Assembly: GCA_035714115.1 (NCBI GenBank)
Contig: DASTMO010000002.1
Location: forward strand, 1-19,980
Source of the DNA: CAMAVH01 sp035714115
GTDB taxonomy: Bacteria; Pseudomonadota; Alphaproteobacteria; SMXQ01
Length of the DNA stretch: 19,980 bases
Direction: 5' to 3'
The notes under the pieces are model-generated. The model was not told the DNA's origin and made no database searches. It saw only the letters and a list, made by a program, of their open reading frames with translations. Below, one piece after another: positions 1 through 8,957 of this stretch. Positions within the stretch are counted from its first letter, which is position 1; each line of letters begins with the position of its first letter. The position numbers and the translations under genes were made by a program.

Positions 1-365
1 CTTTCATCGCCGAGGATCGCCGCTTCGTTCTCGTCGCCAACCGGTTCCGCTGGGAGGCCATGCCCTGCCAGGAAGAGGAACAGCTGGGCGAGGCGGATTG
101 TTTCGAGCGCGTCCATAGCGGCCTGCGCTTCGAGAACGTCACGGCGGTCAAGACGCGCGGCCTCGACGCCCTCGATGCGAGCCAGCTCCTGGCGCTGCTG
201 GCGATCAACCAGGACGAGGGGGCGCTGACGCTGGTCTTCGCCGGCAACGTGGCGATCCGTGTCGAAACCGCCGCGCCGCTCTGCTTTCTGGAGGACTTCG
301 GCGAGCCCTGGCCGACCAAATGGCGGCCGAAACACCCGCTGGAAGCGCCGGGTGATCCGCGCTAA
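1..365 (+). CDS. DUF2948 family protein, 3' part (5' end outside window)
   Basis: The reading frame is open from base 3 and stops with TAA at 363-365, so the gene begins before the window; an internal ATG at 60 is not the true start. The visible ~120 residues read as the C-terminal part of the small alphaproteobacterial DUF2948 family: an RFVLVANRFRWE segment, a central LLALLAINQ stretch, LVFAGNVAIRVE, and a terminal PWPTKWRPKHP that corresponds to the usual W-AKSRPAH ending. No function is established for the family and no catalytic residues can be named. It lies 69 bp upstream of hisG on the same strand. DUF2948 genes are commonly found beside histidine genes in Alphaproteobacteria, which supports both the family call and the taxonomic reading. 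The family call is from memory of the motif pattern. Confidence 0.75.
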   Translation, partial: FIAEDRRFVLVANRFRWEAMPCQEEEQLGEADCFERVHSGLRFENVTAVKTRGLDALDASQLLALLAINQDEGALTLVFAGNVAIRVETAAPLCFLEDFGEPWPTKWRPKHPLEAPGDPR

Positions 366-434
366 AAGAGCGGCCCGGCCGCGGCGGCAGGGTTATCCCC
401 AGCCCGGCCATTTGATTTTGTTGAAGATTTTCCC

Positions 435-1130
435 GTGAGCACCGCCGAACCCCTCGTCATGGCTTTGCCCAAAGGGCGCATTCTGACCGAATTGCGCCCA
501 CTGATGTCGCGCGCCGGCATCGTGCCCGAGGCCGCTTTCGACGATCCGGCGACGCGCCAGCTCAAGTTCGCCACCAACATTCCCGGCTTCTTCATCATCA
601 GCGTGCGCAGCTTCGACGTGGCGACCATCGTCGCCTTCGGCGGCGCGCATATCGGCGTCGCCGGCAACGACGTGCTGATGGAGTTCGACTATTCCGAGAT
701 CTACGCGCCGCTCGATCTCGCCATCGGCAAATGCCGCATGGCGGTCGCCGAGCCGGTCGCGACCGCGAGCGACGACGATCCGCGCCGCTGGTCGCATGTG
801 CGCGTCGCGACGAAATATCCCGAGATCACCCGCCGCCACTTCGCCGCGCGCGGTGTGCAGGCCGAATGCATCAAGCTCAACGGCGCGATGGAGCTGGCCC
901 CTTCGCTCGGGCTGTGCGAGCGCATCGTCGATCTCGTCTCGACCGGCGCGACGCTGAAGGCCAACGGCCTGGTCGAGGTCGAGCAGATCGCCGACGTCAC
1001 CTCGCGCCTGATCGTCAATCGCGCGGCGCTGAAAACGCGCCCCGACGAATTGGGCGGCTGGATCGAGCGTTTCCAGGATGCCGTGCGCGCCGAACAGGCC
1101 GAAAAGGCTCTGCGTAAGAAAGCGAGCTGA
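435..1130 (+). CDS. hisG: ATP phosphoribosyltransferase, short form (HisG-S)
   Basis: Catalyses the first step of histidine synthesis, joining ATP and PRPP to give phosphoribosyl-ATP in the cytoplasm. Visible family marks are the N-terminal ALPKGRI motif, the GGAHIGVAGNDVLME segment, LDLAIGKCRMAVA, and the PRPP-binding loop DLVSTGATLKANGL from about residue 166. At 231 residues it lacks the C-terminal regulatory (ACT-like) domain of the ~300-residue long form, so by family knowledge it should need the partner HisZ for activity and feedback control; no hisZ is in this window. The start is a GTG nine residues before ALPKGR, which gives a normal N-terminus; the upstream Shine-Dalgarno is weak, and an ATG at 459 is a less likely alternative. 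It is followed after 3 bp by hisD, so the two are co-transcribed and probably translationally coupled. Confidence 0.95.
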   Translation: MSTAEPLVMALPKGRILTELRPLMSRAGIVPEAAFDDPATRQLKFATNIPGFFIISVRSFDVATIVAFGGAHIGVAGNDVLMEFDYSEIYAPLDLAIGKCRMAVAEPVATASDDDPRRWSHVRVATKYPEITRRHFAARGVQAECIKLNGAMELAPSLGLCERIVDLVSTGATLKANGLVEVEQIADVTSRLIVNRAALKTRPDELGGWIERFQDAVRAEQAEKALRKKAS

Positions 1131-1133
1131 GCG

Positions 1134-2438
1134 ATGGTCCGCCGCCTGTCTTTCGCAGATGCCGATTGCGCCGCCGCCTTCGCCGATCTGATCGCCTCTA
1201 AGCGCGATTCCGATGCCGACGTCGGCGAGGCCGCCGGCAAGATCCTCGCGGCGGTCAAAGCGCGCGGCGATGAAGCCGTCATCGATTTCACCGCCCAGTT
1301 CGACCAACTGACGCTGACGCCCGCCACGCTGCGCGTTTCCAAAGAAGAAATCGCCGAAGCGGTGACGCGCGTCGACGCCGACACGCTGGCGGCGCTGACA
1401 AGCGCGGCGGAGCGCATCGCGGCCTATCACCAGAAACTCCTGCCGGAAGACCTCGGCTACACCGACGCCGCCGGCATCCAGCTCGGCGCGCGCTGGCGGC
1501 CGATCGACGCGGTCGGCATCTACGTGCCGGGCGGCCGCGCCGCCTATCCGTCGTCGGTGCTGATGAACGCCATTCCGGCGCGCATCGCCGGCGTGCCGCG
1601 CATCGTCATGGTGGTGCCGACGCCCAAGGGCGTGATCAATCCGCTGGTGCTCGCCGCCGCCGACATCGCCGGCGTGCACGAGATCTACCGCATCGGCGGC
1701 GCGCAGGCCGTCGGCGCGCTCGCCTACGGCACCGACACGATAAAGCCGGTCGATAAGATCGTCGGCCCCGGCAACGCCTATGTCGCCGCCGCCAAACGCC
1801 AGGTGTTCGGCACGGTCGGCATCGACATGATCGCCGGACCGTCGGAGATCCTCGTCGTCGCCGACGGCGCGAACGATCCGGCCTGGATCGCCGCCGACTT
1901 GCTGTCGCAGGCCGAGCACGATCCCTCGTCGCAATCGATCCTCATCACCGACGACGCTCTGTTCGCCGACAAGGTGGCGCAAGCGGTCGAGGCGCATCTG
2001 CAAGTGCTGCCCCGCGCCGAGATCGCGCGCGCGAGTTGGGAAGGTTTCGGCGGCATCGTTGTCGTGGATGATCTGCTGCGCGATGCGCCGTCGCTGGTCG
2101 ACAAGATCGCGCCCGAGCATCTCGAAATCGCGTCGGAAAATCCCGACGCCATCGCCGAGAAGGTGCGCCATGCCGGCGCGATCTTCCTCGGCCGCCATAC
2201 GCCCGAAGCCATCGGCGATTATCTTGCCGGCCCCAACCATGTGCTGCCGACCTCGGGCAGCGCGCGCTTTTCCTCGGGCCTCGGCACGATGGATTTCCTC
2301 AAGCGCACCTCGATCGTGCGCTGCACGCCCGAAGGTCTTGCCGCCGTCGGTCCGGCGGCGGTCAAGCTCGCCGAAGCCGAAGGGCTGGGCGCGCACGGCC
2401 TGTCGGTCGCCATCCGTTTGAATATTCCGCGCGGCTGA
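1134..2438 (+). CDS. hisD: Histidinol dehydrogenase
   Basis: Catalyses the last two steps of histidine synthesis, the NAD-dependent four-electron oxidation of L-histidinol to L-histidine via the aldehyde, as a zinc homodimer in the cytoplasm. Length (434 residues) is normal. Visible landmarks are YVPGGRAAYPSS, GGAQAVGALAYGT, VGPGNAYVAAAK and AGPSEILV. Zinc ligands by position are Q259 and H262 (LLSQAEHDP), D362 (IGDYLAGPNH) and H421 (GAHGLSV). The catalytic pair is E328-H329 (APEHLEI). All residues expected from the E. coli enzyme are present, so the gene should be active. It begins 3 bp after hisG and maf follows 5 bp after its stop. A 667-residue open frame on the opposite strand here is a GC-rich antisense artefact. 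Confidence 0.97.
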   Translation: MVRRLSFADADCAAAFADLIASKRDSDADVGEAAGKILAAVKARGDEAVIDFTAQFDQLTLTPATLRVSKEEIAEAVTRVDADTLAALTSAAERIAAYHQKLLPEDLGYTDAAGIQLGARWRPIDAVGIYVPGGRAAYPSSVLMNAIPARIAGVPRIVMVVPTPKGVINPLVLAAADIAGVHEIYRIGGAQAVGALAYGTDTIKPVDKIVGPGNAYVAAAKRQVFGTVGIDMIAGPSEILVVADGANDPAWIAADLLSQAEHDPSSQSILITDDALFADKVAQAVEAHLQVLPRAEIARASWEGFGGIVVVDDLLRDAPSLVDKIAPEHLEIASENPDAIAEKVRHAGAIFLGRHTPEAIGDYLAGPNHVLPTSGSARFSSGLGTMDFLKRTSIVRCTPEGLAAVGPAAVKLAEAEGLGAHGLSVAIRLNIPRG

Positions 2439-2443
2439 TCATC

Positions 2444-3037
2444 ATGGCTGCGCGCCTGATTCTCGCCTCCGCATCGCCGAGACGGCGCGACCTGCTGGCG
2501 CAGATCGGCGTGACGCCGGCTCTGATCCTGCATCCGGACATCGACGAGACGCCGAAGAAGGCCGAACTGCCGGCGTCCTACGCCAAGCGTCTCGCTGCCG
2601 AGAAGGCGGTCAAGGCGGCGCAAGACACGCGAGTGCGGGACGGCGATCTCATCCTCTCTGCCGATACGGTGGTGGCTGTCGGCCGCCGCATCCTGCCCAA
2701 GACCGAGACCGAGCAGGAGGCGCGCGCTTGCCTCGAACTGCTGTCGGGCCGCCGCCATCGCGTGCTGACCGCGATCACGCTTCTCCCCTTTGGCGGCAAG
2801 GCGTCGGAGCGTCTGGTGACTTCGACCGTCGCTTTCAAGCGGATGACCGATGCCGAGATCGCCCATTACCTCGCCAGCGGTGAATGGCAGGGCAAAGCCG
2901 GCGGCTATGCCGTGCAAGGCCTCGCTGCCGCCTATGTGCGCTGGATGGAAGGCTCCTATTCCAGCGTCGTCGGCCTGCCGCTGCAGGAGACGGCGACGCT
3001 GCTTGCCGCGCGCGGCATTTCTTTAGGCGCGTCTTGA
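2444..3037 (+). CDS. maf: Maf-family nucleoside triphosphate pyrophosphatase
   Basis: Maf proteins hydrolyse non-canonical or excess nucleoside triphosphates (for example dTTP, UTP or m7GTP, depending on subclass) to monophosphate and pyrophosphate. The 197-residue protein has the phosphate-binding SASPRRRDLL loop at about residues 8-17, DETP near residue 45, the catalytic-core SADTVVAVG, LSGRRHRVLTA, and the terminal GSYSSVVGLPLQET typical of the family. I cannot settle the YhdE versus YceF substrate class by eye. The ATG start follows the hisD stop by 5 bp, and its TGA stop (3035-3037) overlaps the TTG start of the next gene. In many Alphaproteobacteria infA lies between hisD and maf; it is absent here. 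Confidence 0.93.
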   Translation: MAARLILASASPRRRDLLAQIGVTPALILHPDIDETPKKAELPASYAKRLAAEKAVKAAQDTRVRDGDLILSADTVVAVGRRILPKTETEQEARACLELLSGRRHRVLTAITLLPFGGKASERLVTSTVAFKRMTDAEIAHYLASGEWQGKAGGYAVQGLAAAYVRWMEGSYSSVVGLPLQETATLLAARGISLGAS

Positions 3038-4266
3038 TCGACGAGATCTTCAGCGCCACGACCGCCGTTGGCACGGTCATCGCGCTGCGCGAGGCGGGCC
3101 ATACGGTCGAGCTGATTGTCGAATCGAAAGCGGCACGCACGGAGGTCGGCGTCGTCTATCTCGGCCGCGTCACGCGCATCGTTCCCGCCATGAATGCCGC
3201 CTTCGTCGAGATCGGCCTGGAGCGCGCCGGCTTCCTGCCGTTGCCCGAGCGTAAAGACGGAGACGCGCCGCTCCATGCCGGCGCTGCCGTGATCGTGCAG
3301 GTGCAGAAGGATGCGCAGGGCGGCAAGGGCGCGGCGCTGACCTTCAATGTCGCGCTGCCGGGCCGCCATCTCGTGCTCGCGCCGCGCAGCCGGGGCGTGT
3401 CGGTCTCTCGCCGCATCGGCACCGATGCCGAACGCGCGCGGCTCGAAGCGGCCATGGCCGGCATCCTGCAAGAGAATGAAGGCTTCATCCTGCGTACCGC
3501 CGCCGAAGGCGCGAGCGTCGAGGCTTTGCAGAAGGACGCCGACGAGTTGCGCGCGGCTTGGGCGGAGATCGAGCGCGGCGCGCGCCGCGCCGAACCGCCG
3601 GCGCGCCTGTGGGGCGAGTTGGAGCCGTTGGCGCGTGTCATCCGCGATCGTGCGCATCCCGATATTTCGCGCATCGTCGCCGACAACGACGACGCTCTCG
3701 ACGGCGCGCGACGCGAGATCGGCCGCAGCTTGCCGGTTTTGGCGAAAGCGCTCGACGCTTATCGCGATCCCATTCCGCTCTTGGACCGTTTCGGCATCAT
3801 GCCTGACATCGACGCCGCGCTGGCCGCGCGCGTCGGCCTGCCGAGCGGCGGCTTTCTCTATATCGAGCCGACCCAGGCGTTGGTCGCCATCGACGTGAAC
3901 TCCGGCCGCCACAATGCCGACAGCTCCGCCGGCCCGAACCGCCAGCCGGAAACCATCTTGGCGGTGAACCTTGAAGCGGCGGCGGAGATCGCCAAGCAGA
4001 TCCGCCTGCGCAATCTCTCGGGCCTGATCATCATCGACTTCGTCCATATGACGCTGCAGGACCATCGCCAGCAAGTGCTCGAGGCCTTGCGCGCGGCGAT
4101 GGCGGACGATCCGAGCTTCGCGCGCATCTTCGGCTTCTCGCCGCTCGGCCTGGTGGAAATCGCGCGCAAGCGCGGCCGCCCGCCGCTGCACGAGTTGTTA
4201 ACGGCGGCCTGCGAGGCTTGCGACGGTCGCGGCCGGACCGATCTGCTCGGAGGCGGGTATGAGTGA
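3034..4266 (+). CDS. rng: Ribonuclease E/G family protein (RNase G-like), TTG start
   Basis: Endoribonuclease of the RNase E/G family, acting on mRNA decay and rRNA/tRNA processing. From the start chosen it is 410 residues, shorter than E. coli RNase G (489). An S1-type RNA-binding region spans roughly residues 35-125 (VVYLGRVTRIVPAMNAAFVE onward). The DNase-I-like catalytic part keeps both metal-binding aspartates, D287 in AIDVNSGR and D335 in LIIIDFVHM. A zinc-link-like CEAC (C393, C396) lies near the C-terminus. The start is TTG at 3034, overlapping the maf TGA as TTGA and giving the usual N-terminus LIDEIFSATTAVG. The same frame runs open to an ATG at 2884, but those 50 residues overlap maf and look nothing like the family. 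It ends 8 bp inside yacG. Confidence 0.88.
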   Translation: MIDEIFSATTAVGTVIALREAGHTVELIVESKAARTEVGVVYLGRVTRIVPAMNAAFVEIGLERAGFLPLPERKDGDAPLHAGAAVIVQVQKDAQGGKGAALTFNVALPGRHLVLAPRSRGVSVSRRIGTDAERARLEAAMAGILQENEGFILRTAAEGASVEALQKDADELRAAWAEIERGARRAEPPARLWGELEPLARVIRDRAHPDISRIVADNDDALDGARREIGRSLPVLAKALDAYRDPIPLLDRFGIMPDIDAALAARVGLPSGGFLYIEPTQALVAIDVNSGRHNADSSAGPNRQPETILAVNLEAAAEIAKQIRLRNLSGLIIIDFVHMTLQDHRQQVLEALRAAMADDPSFARIFGFSPLGLVEIARKRGRPPLHELLTAACEACDGRGRTDLLGGGYE

Positions 4267-4543
4267 CGATAACAAGAAGTCCCTGGATTTGCCGGCGCAA
4301 GCGCCGGACAAGCCGGACAGCGTGAAACCCTTCGCGGCGGCGGGACGGGGCAAGGCCTGTCCGATCTGCGGCAAGCCGGCCAAGACCGAAACCCGGCCGT
4401 TCTGCTCGAAACGCTGCGCCGACATCGATCTGGGCCGCTGGCTGGGCGAGGAATACCGGGTCCCGGCGGTGGAATTGGACGACGCCGACCTCGACGAACT
4501 GGAGGCCGCGCGCCAGGCCGAAGCCGAAAAGGGCCAAAAATAG
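4259..4543 (+). CDS. yacG: DNA gyrase inhibitor YacG-like zinc protein
   Basis: A 94-residue protein with the Cys4 zinc knuckle of YacG: C34-X2-C37-X11-C49-X3-C53, followed by the family signature DIDLGRWLGEEYRVP. E. coli YacG binds GyrB and blocks DNA binding by gyrase; that role is inferred by homology. The loop between the two Cys pairs is 11 residues here against 15 in E. coli, which I believe is normal for alphaproteobacterial members. The first ~30 residues are low in features and the C-terminus is acidic and probably disordered. The ATG lies 8 bp inside the end of the RNase gene in another frame, so translation is likely coupled. It is the last gene of the his-maf-rng run. Confidence 0.92.
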   Translation: MSDDNKKSLDLPAQAPDKPDSVKPFAAAGRGKACPICGKPAKTETRPFCSKRCADIDLGRWLGEEYRVPAVELDDADLDELEAARQAEAEKGQK

Positions 4544-4561
4544 CCCGCCGCGTGGCGTCCG

Positions 4562-4595
4562 CCGGCTGGTAGGCCTTTGGCCGGGCTTGGTTTTT
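4562..4595 (+). terminator. Possible weak terminator after yacG
   Basis: CCGGC at 4562-4566 can pair with GCCGG at 4580-4584, and a run of five T follows at 4591-4595. The loop is long (13 nt) and the stem short, with six bases between stem and T run, so this is only a candidate. Its position, 19 bp after the yacG stop and before the tRNA promoter, is where a terminator would be expected. Confidence 0.3.
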
Positions 4596-4601
4596 GGCCG
4601 C

Positions 4602-4630
4602 TGGACAGGTCTTGCGCCATCTTCTATAAG
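4602..4630 (+). promoter_or_regulatory. Sigma70-type promoter for tRNA-Phe
   Basis: A -35 hexamer TGGACA (4602-4607) and a -10 hexamer TATAAG (4625-4630) are separated by 17 bp. Each has one mismatch to consensus, which is strong for this GC-rich sequence. The predicted transcript start is near 4637, giving a leader of about 34 nt before the tRNA. A small hairpin (CCGGC/GCCGG, near 4646-4660) lies in that leader. Confidence 0.75.
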
Positions 4631-4670
4631 CGGCGCTCTCGCTCACCGGCTCCTGGCCGGATGACGCTGT

Positions 4671-4746
4671 GCCCGGGTAGCTCAGTTGGTAGAGCAGCGG
4701 ATTGAAAATCCGCGTGTCGGTGGTTCAAATCCGCCCCCGGGCACCA
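4671..4746 (+). tRNA. tRNA-Phe (anticodon GAA), CCA encoded
   Basis: All four arms can be paired. The acceptor stem is GCCCGGG (4671-4677) with CCCGGGC, the D-arm is GCTC/GAGC with AGTTGGTA in the loop, the anticodon stem is GCGGA/TCCGC around the loop TTGAAAA (anticodon GAA), and the T-arm is GGTGG/CCGCC with loop TTCAAAT. Discriminator A and a genomically encoded CCA close the 76-nt gene. A reading frame that runs from inside this gene into the CBS gene is not a real protein start. Confidence 0.98.
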
Positions 4747-4794
4747 TTTCTCCCTCAGAACATCTCCTCGGCCTGTCCGACAAATCTGCCGGGC

Positions 4795-4808
4795 TTGACG
4801 CACGTCAA
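4795..4808 (+). promoter_or_regulatory. FNR/FixK-type operator upstream of the CBS gene
   Basis: TTGAC-GCAC-GTCAA is a perfect inverted repeat matching the CRP/FNR-family consensus TTGAY-N4-RTCAA used by FNR, Anr and FixK proteins. Its centre (4801.5) lies about 41 bp upstream of the transcript start predicted from the -10-like TAGAGT at 4831-4836, which is the spacing of a class II activator site. The box is 88 bp before the CBS start codon. The inference is induction under low oxygen; which regulator binds cannot be told from sequence. Confidence 0.75.
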
Positions 4809-4830
4809 CAGCCTGTCTTCGCGCCGGGGC

Positions 4831-4836
4831 TAGAGT
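4831..4836 (+). promoter_or_regulatory. Probable -10 element of the CBS gene promoter
   Basis: TAGAGT matches TATAAT at four of six positions and is preceded by GGC. It is positioned so that initiation near 4842-4843 would put the FNR-type box at about -41.5. No -35 hexamer is recognisable, as expected for an activator-dependent class II promoter. Confidence 0.5.
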
Positions 4837-4881
4837 CCTCGCGTCGTCATGGCCGCGTGCGATGCCGCCGGTCCGTCTCAA

Positions 4882-4889
4882 GGGAGAGG
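4882..4889 (+). promoter_or_regulatory. Ribosome binding site deciding the CBS gene start
   Basis: GGGAGAGG lies 6 bp before the ATG at 4896. It fixes the start here rather than at the in-frame ATG upstream, which falls inside the tRNA-Phe gene. Confidence 0.8.
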
Positions 4890-4895
4890 TGCCTC

Positions 4896-5315
4896 ATGCG
4901 TCAGATGTCGGACATCATCTTCAACCAGCACCCGCTGATCATGCCGGCGAGCGCCACGGTGCGCGCCGCCTGCGAGGGCATGCGAGACAAACGCGCCGGC
5001 TCGGTGCTGGTGACGGATCGTGCCGGCGCGCTGGTCGGCATCTTCACCGGTCGTGATGCCGTGAGCCGCATCATCGCCGAGGGGCGGGACGCCGATAAGA
5101 CGACGCTCGAGCGCGTCATGACCAAAGAGCCGATGATCGTCTCGCCCGACGTCAACGCCGTCGAGGCGCTGCGCATGATGTGGGACTTCGGCTTTCGCCA
5201 TCTGCCGGTTTGCGACAAGGGAAAGATCCTGGGCGTCGTTTCGCGCGGCGACTTCCGCGGCGCCGAGCAGGACCGCCTCGATGAGGAGATCAACCTGTGG
5301 CAGCGGCTGCGCTGA
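4896..5315 (+). CDS. Two-CBS-domain protein
   Basis: A 139-residue stand-alone protein of two CBS domains (about residues 8-63 and 72-122). These pairs usually bind adenosine ligands (AMP, ATP, NAD) or act as energy or redox sensors; no effector domain is attached. Visible marks are GSVLVTDRAGALVGIFTGRD in the first domain and FRHLPVCDKGKILGVVSRGD in the second. The TGRD and SRGD turns supply the typical ribose/phosphate contact Asp. The C-terminal EINLWQRLR tail is familiar from small CBS proteins of Alphaproteobacteria. The gene is monocistronic, between tRNA-Phe and a histidine kinase gene, and preceded by an FNR/FixK-type box, so low-oxygen induction is likely. The exact ligand and partner are unknown. 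Confidence 0.88.
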   Translation: MRQMSDIIFNQHPLIMPASATVRAACEGMRDKRAGSVLVTDRAGALVGIFTGRDAVSRIIAEGRDADKTTLERVMTKEPMIVSPDVNAVEALRMMWDFGFRHLPVCDKGKILGVVSRGDFRGAEQDRLDEEINLWQRLR

Positions 5316-5359
5316 TGTAGCGGTTAGCGTCCCATCAACTCGGACTAGAGCGATTCGAT

Positions 5360-5391
5360 ATAGGAACCTATCCCTTTCAAGTCGCTAGCGA
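5360..5391 (+). promoter_or_regulatory. Two palindromes in the leader of the MHYT kinase gene
   Basis: ATAGG-AA-CCTAT (5360-5371) is a perfect inverted repeat, and TCGCTAGCGA (5382-5391) is a perfect 10-bp palindrome. Their centres are 21 bp apart, about two DNA turns. They lie 52-83 bp before the start codon in an AT-richer stretch. They could be binding sites for a dimeric regulator, but no known consensus is recognised. Confidence 0.35.
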
Positions 5392-5442
5392 ATAGCGCTG
5401 CGGCTTAAGGATCTTTTTACCTGCGCCCCATACTTTCGGGGA

Positions 5443-8253
<2,811 letters not shown>

Positions 8254-8265
8254 AAGCTCTCTCAG

Positions 8266-8309
8266 AGGCCTGTTCCCGGCGCTTTTTTCGCGCCGGAACG
8301 GCCTTTTTC
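8266..8309 (+). terminator. Rho-independent terminator of the MHYT kinase gene
   Basis: A long stem: GGCC...TTCC...GGCGC on the left (from 8267) pairs with GCGCC-GGAA...GGCC on the right (to 8303), with a TTTTTTC loop and minor bulges, followed by a T run at 8304-8308. It starts 12 bp after the stop codon. Confidence 0.9.
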
Positions 8310-8372
8310 TCCGCCTTGGCAGCCGCCGTGCCGTAGGGCTGGATTCTTGCGGGCGGAACGATATTCTGCGCG

Positions 8373-8437
8373 GGCCGCGTTCGCGGCCTAGTTTAATCGA
8401 CCGCGTTCGCGGCCTAGGTTCAGGCCGCATTCGCGGC
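8373..8437 (+). repeat. Three spaced palindromes in the glcG leader
   Basis: Three near-identical inverted repeats: GGCCGCG-TT-CGCGGCC (8373-8388), CCGCG-TT-CGCGG (8401-8412) and GCCGC-ATTC-GCGGC (8424-8437). The first two also share the downstream CCTAG, so a 17-base unit repeats exactly at 8375-8391 and 8401-8417. Start-to-start spacing is 26 and 24 bp. As RNA, each folds into a short hairpin with a GTTC or ATTC tetraloop. They sit 27-91 bp before the glcG start codon. They could be operator sites or an RNA stability or control element. Not recognised as a known site. Confidence 0.7.
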
Positions 8438-8463
8438 AACGTTTCATTCGCAGGATAACAGTT

Positions 8464-8901
8464 ATGACCGAACTCACCCTCGAGGCCGCGCAGAAGATTC
8501 TCGCGACCGCCCTGGCCAAAGGCCGCGCCCTCAATCTCAAGCCGCTGGTCGTCGTCGTGCTCGACGCGCACGGCTCGGTCAAGGCTCTCGCTGCGGAAGA
8601 CGGCACCAGCCTGAAGCGCGGCAACATCGCCATCGCCAAGGCTTCGGGCGCCATGGCGCTGGGCGTCGGCTCGCGCAGCATCGAGAAGATCGCCAAGGAG
8701 CGTCCGCACTTCATCGCCGCCGCGTCGCACGTGGTCGGCGCGGCCGGCATCGTGCCGGTGGCCGGCGGCGTGCTGATCCTCGACGGCGGCAAGGTGATCG
8801 GCGCGGTCGGCGTGTCGGGCGATACCTCGGACAATGACGAGATCGCGGCCATGGCCGGCATCGAAGCCGTCGGCTTCAAGGGCGACGGTGGCAGCAACTA
8901 A
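8464..8901 (+). CDS. glcG: GlcG/HbpS-type heme-binding-like protein (DUF336)
   Basis: A 145-residue protein of the GlcG/HbpS (DUF336) family. Marks are the N-terminal LTLEAAQKIL helix, VVVVLDAHGSVKALAAEDG, the AIAKASGAMALG helix, and GAAGIVPVAGGVLI...GKVIGAVGVSGDTSDNDE. Family members bind heme (HbpS) or are accessory proteins of glycolate operons; the exact role of GlcG is not established. No signal peptide is visible, so it is probably cytoplasmic. The ATG has AGGA 8 bp upstream. It is followed 56 bp later by malate synthase G, the glcG-glcB order of the E. coli glc operon, here without glycolate oxidase genes glcDEF. The gene symbol rests on this context as well as on family. Confidence 0.82.
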   Translation: MTELTLEAAQKILATALAKGRALNLKPLVVVVLDAHGSVKALAAEDGTSLKRGNIAIAKASGAMALGVGSRSIEKIAKERPHFIAAASHVVGAAGIVPVAGGVLILDGGKVIGAVGVSGDTSDNDEIAAMAGIEAVGFKGDGGSN

Positions 8902-8957
8902 GCTGCTCCGCCGATCTCAGCAGACGATCAAAAAGAACTAGCGTAAGGGAGGCGCAA

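Noticed and set aside
393..2396. 667-residue open frame antisense to hisG and hisD
   Set aside because: Low-complexity Arg/Asp/Ala-rich translation typical of antisense frames in GC-rich genes; hisG and hisD are fully supported on the other strand.
2884..3033. 50-residue N-terminal extension of the RNase E/G protein
   Set aside because: Overlaps maf in another frame and is Arg/Ala noise; the TTGA overlap gives the standard N-terminus.
4686..4895. N-terminal extension of the CBS protein beginning inside tRNA-Phe
   Set aside because: The tRNA and promoter elements occupy this stretch, and a good ribosome site precedes the ATG at 4896.
8341..8372. Possible glcG promoter (TGGATT, 16 bp, TATTCT)
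   Set aside because: Only three and four matches to the hexamers; not enough to annotate.
8373..8437. CRISPR array
   Set aside because: Only three short repeats with ~10-14 bp between them, no spacers of proper size and no cas genes.
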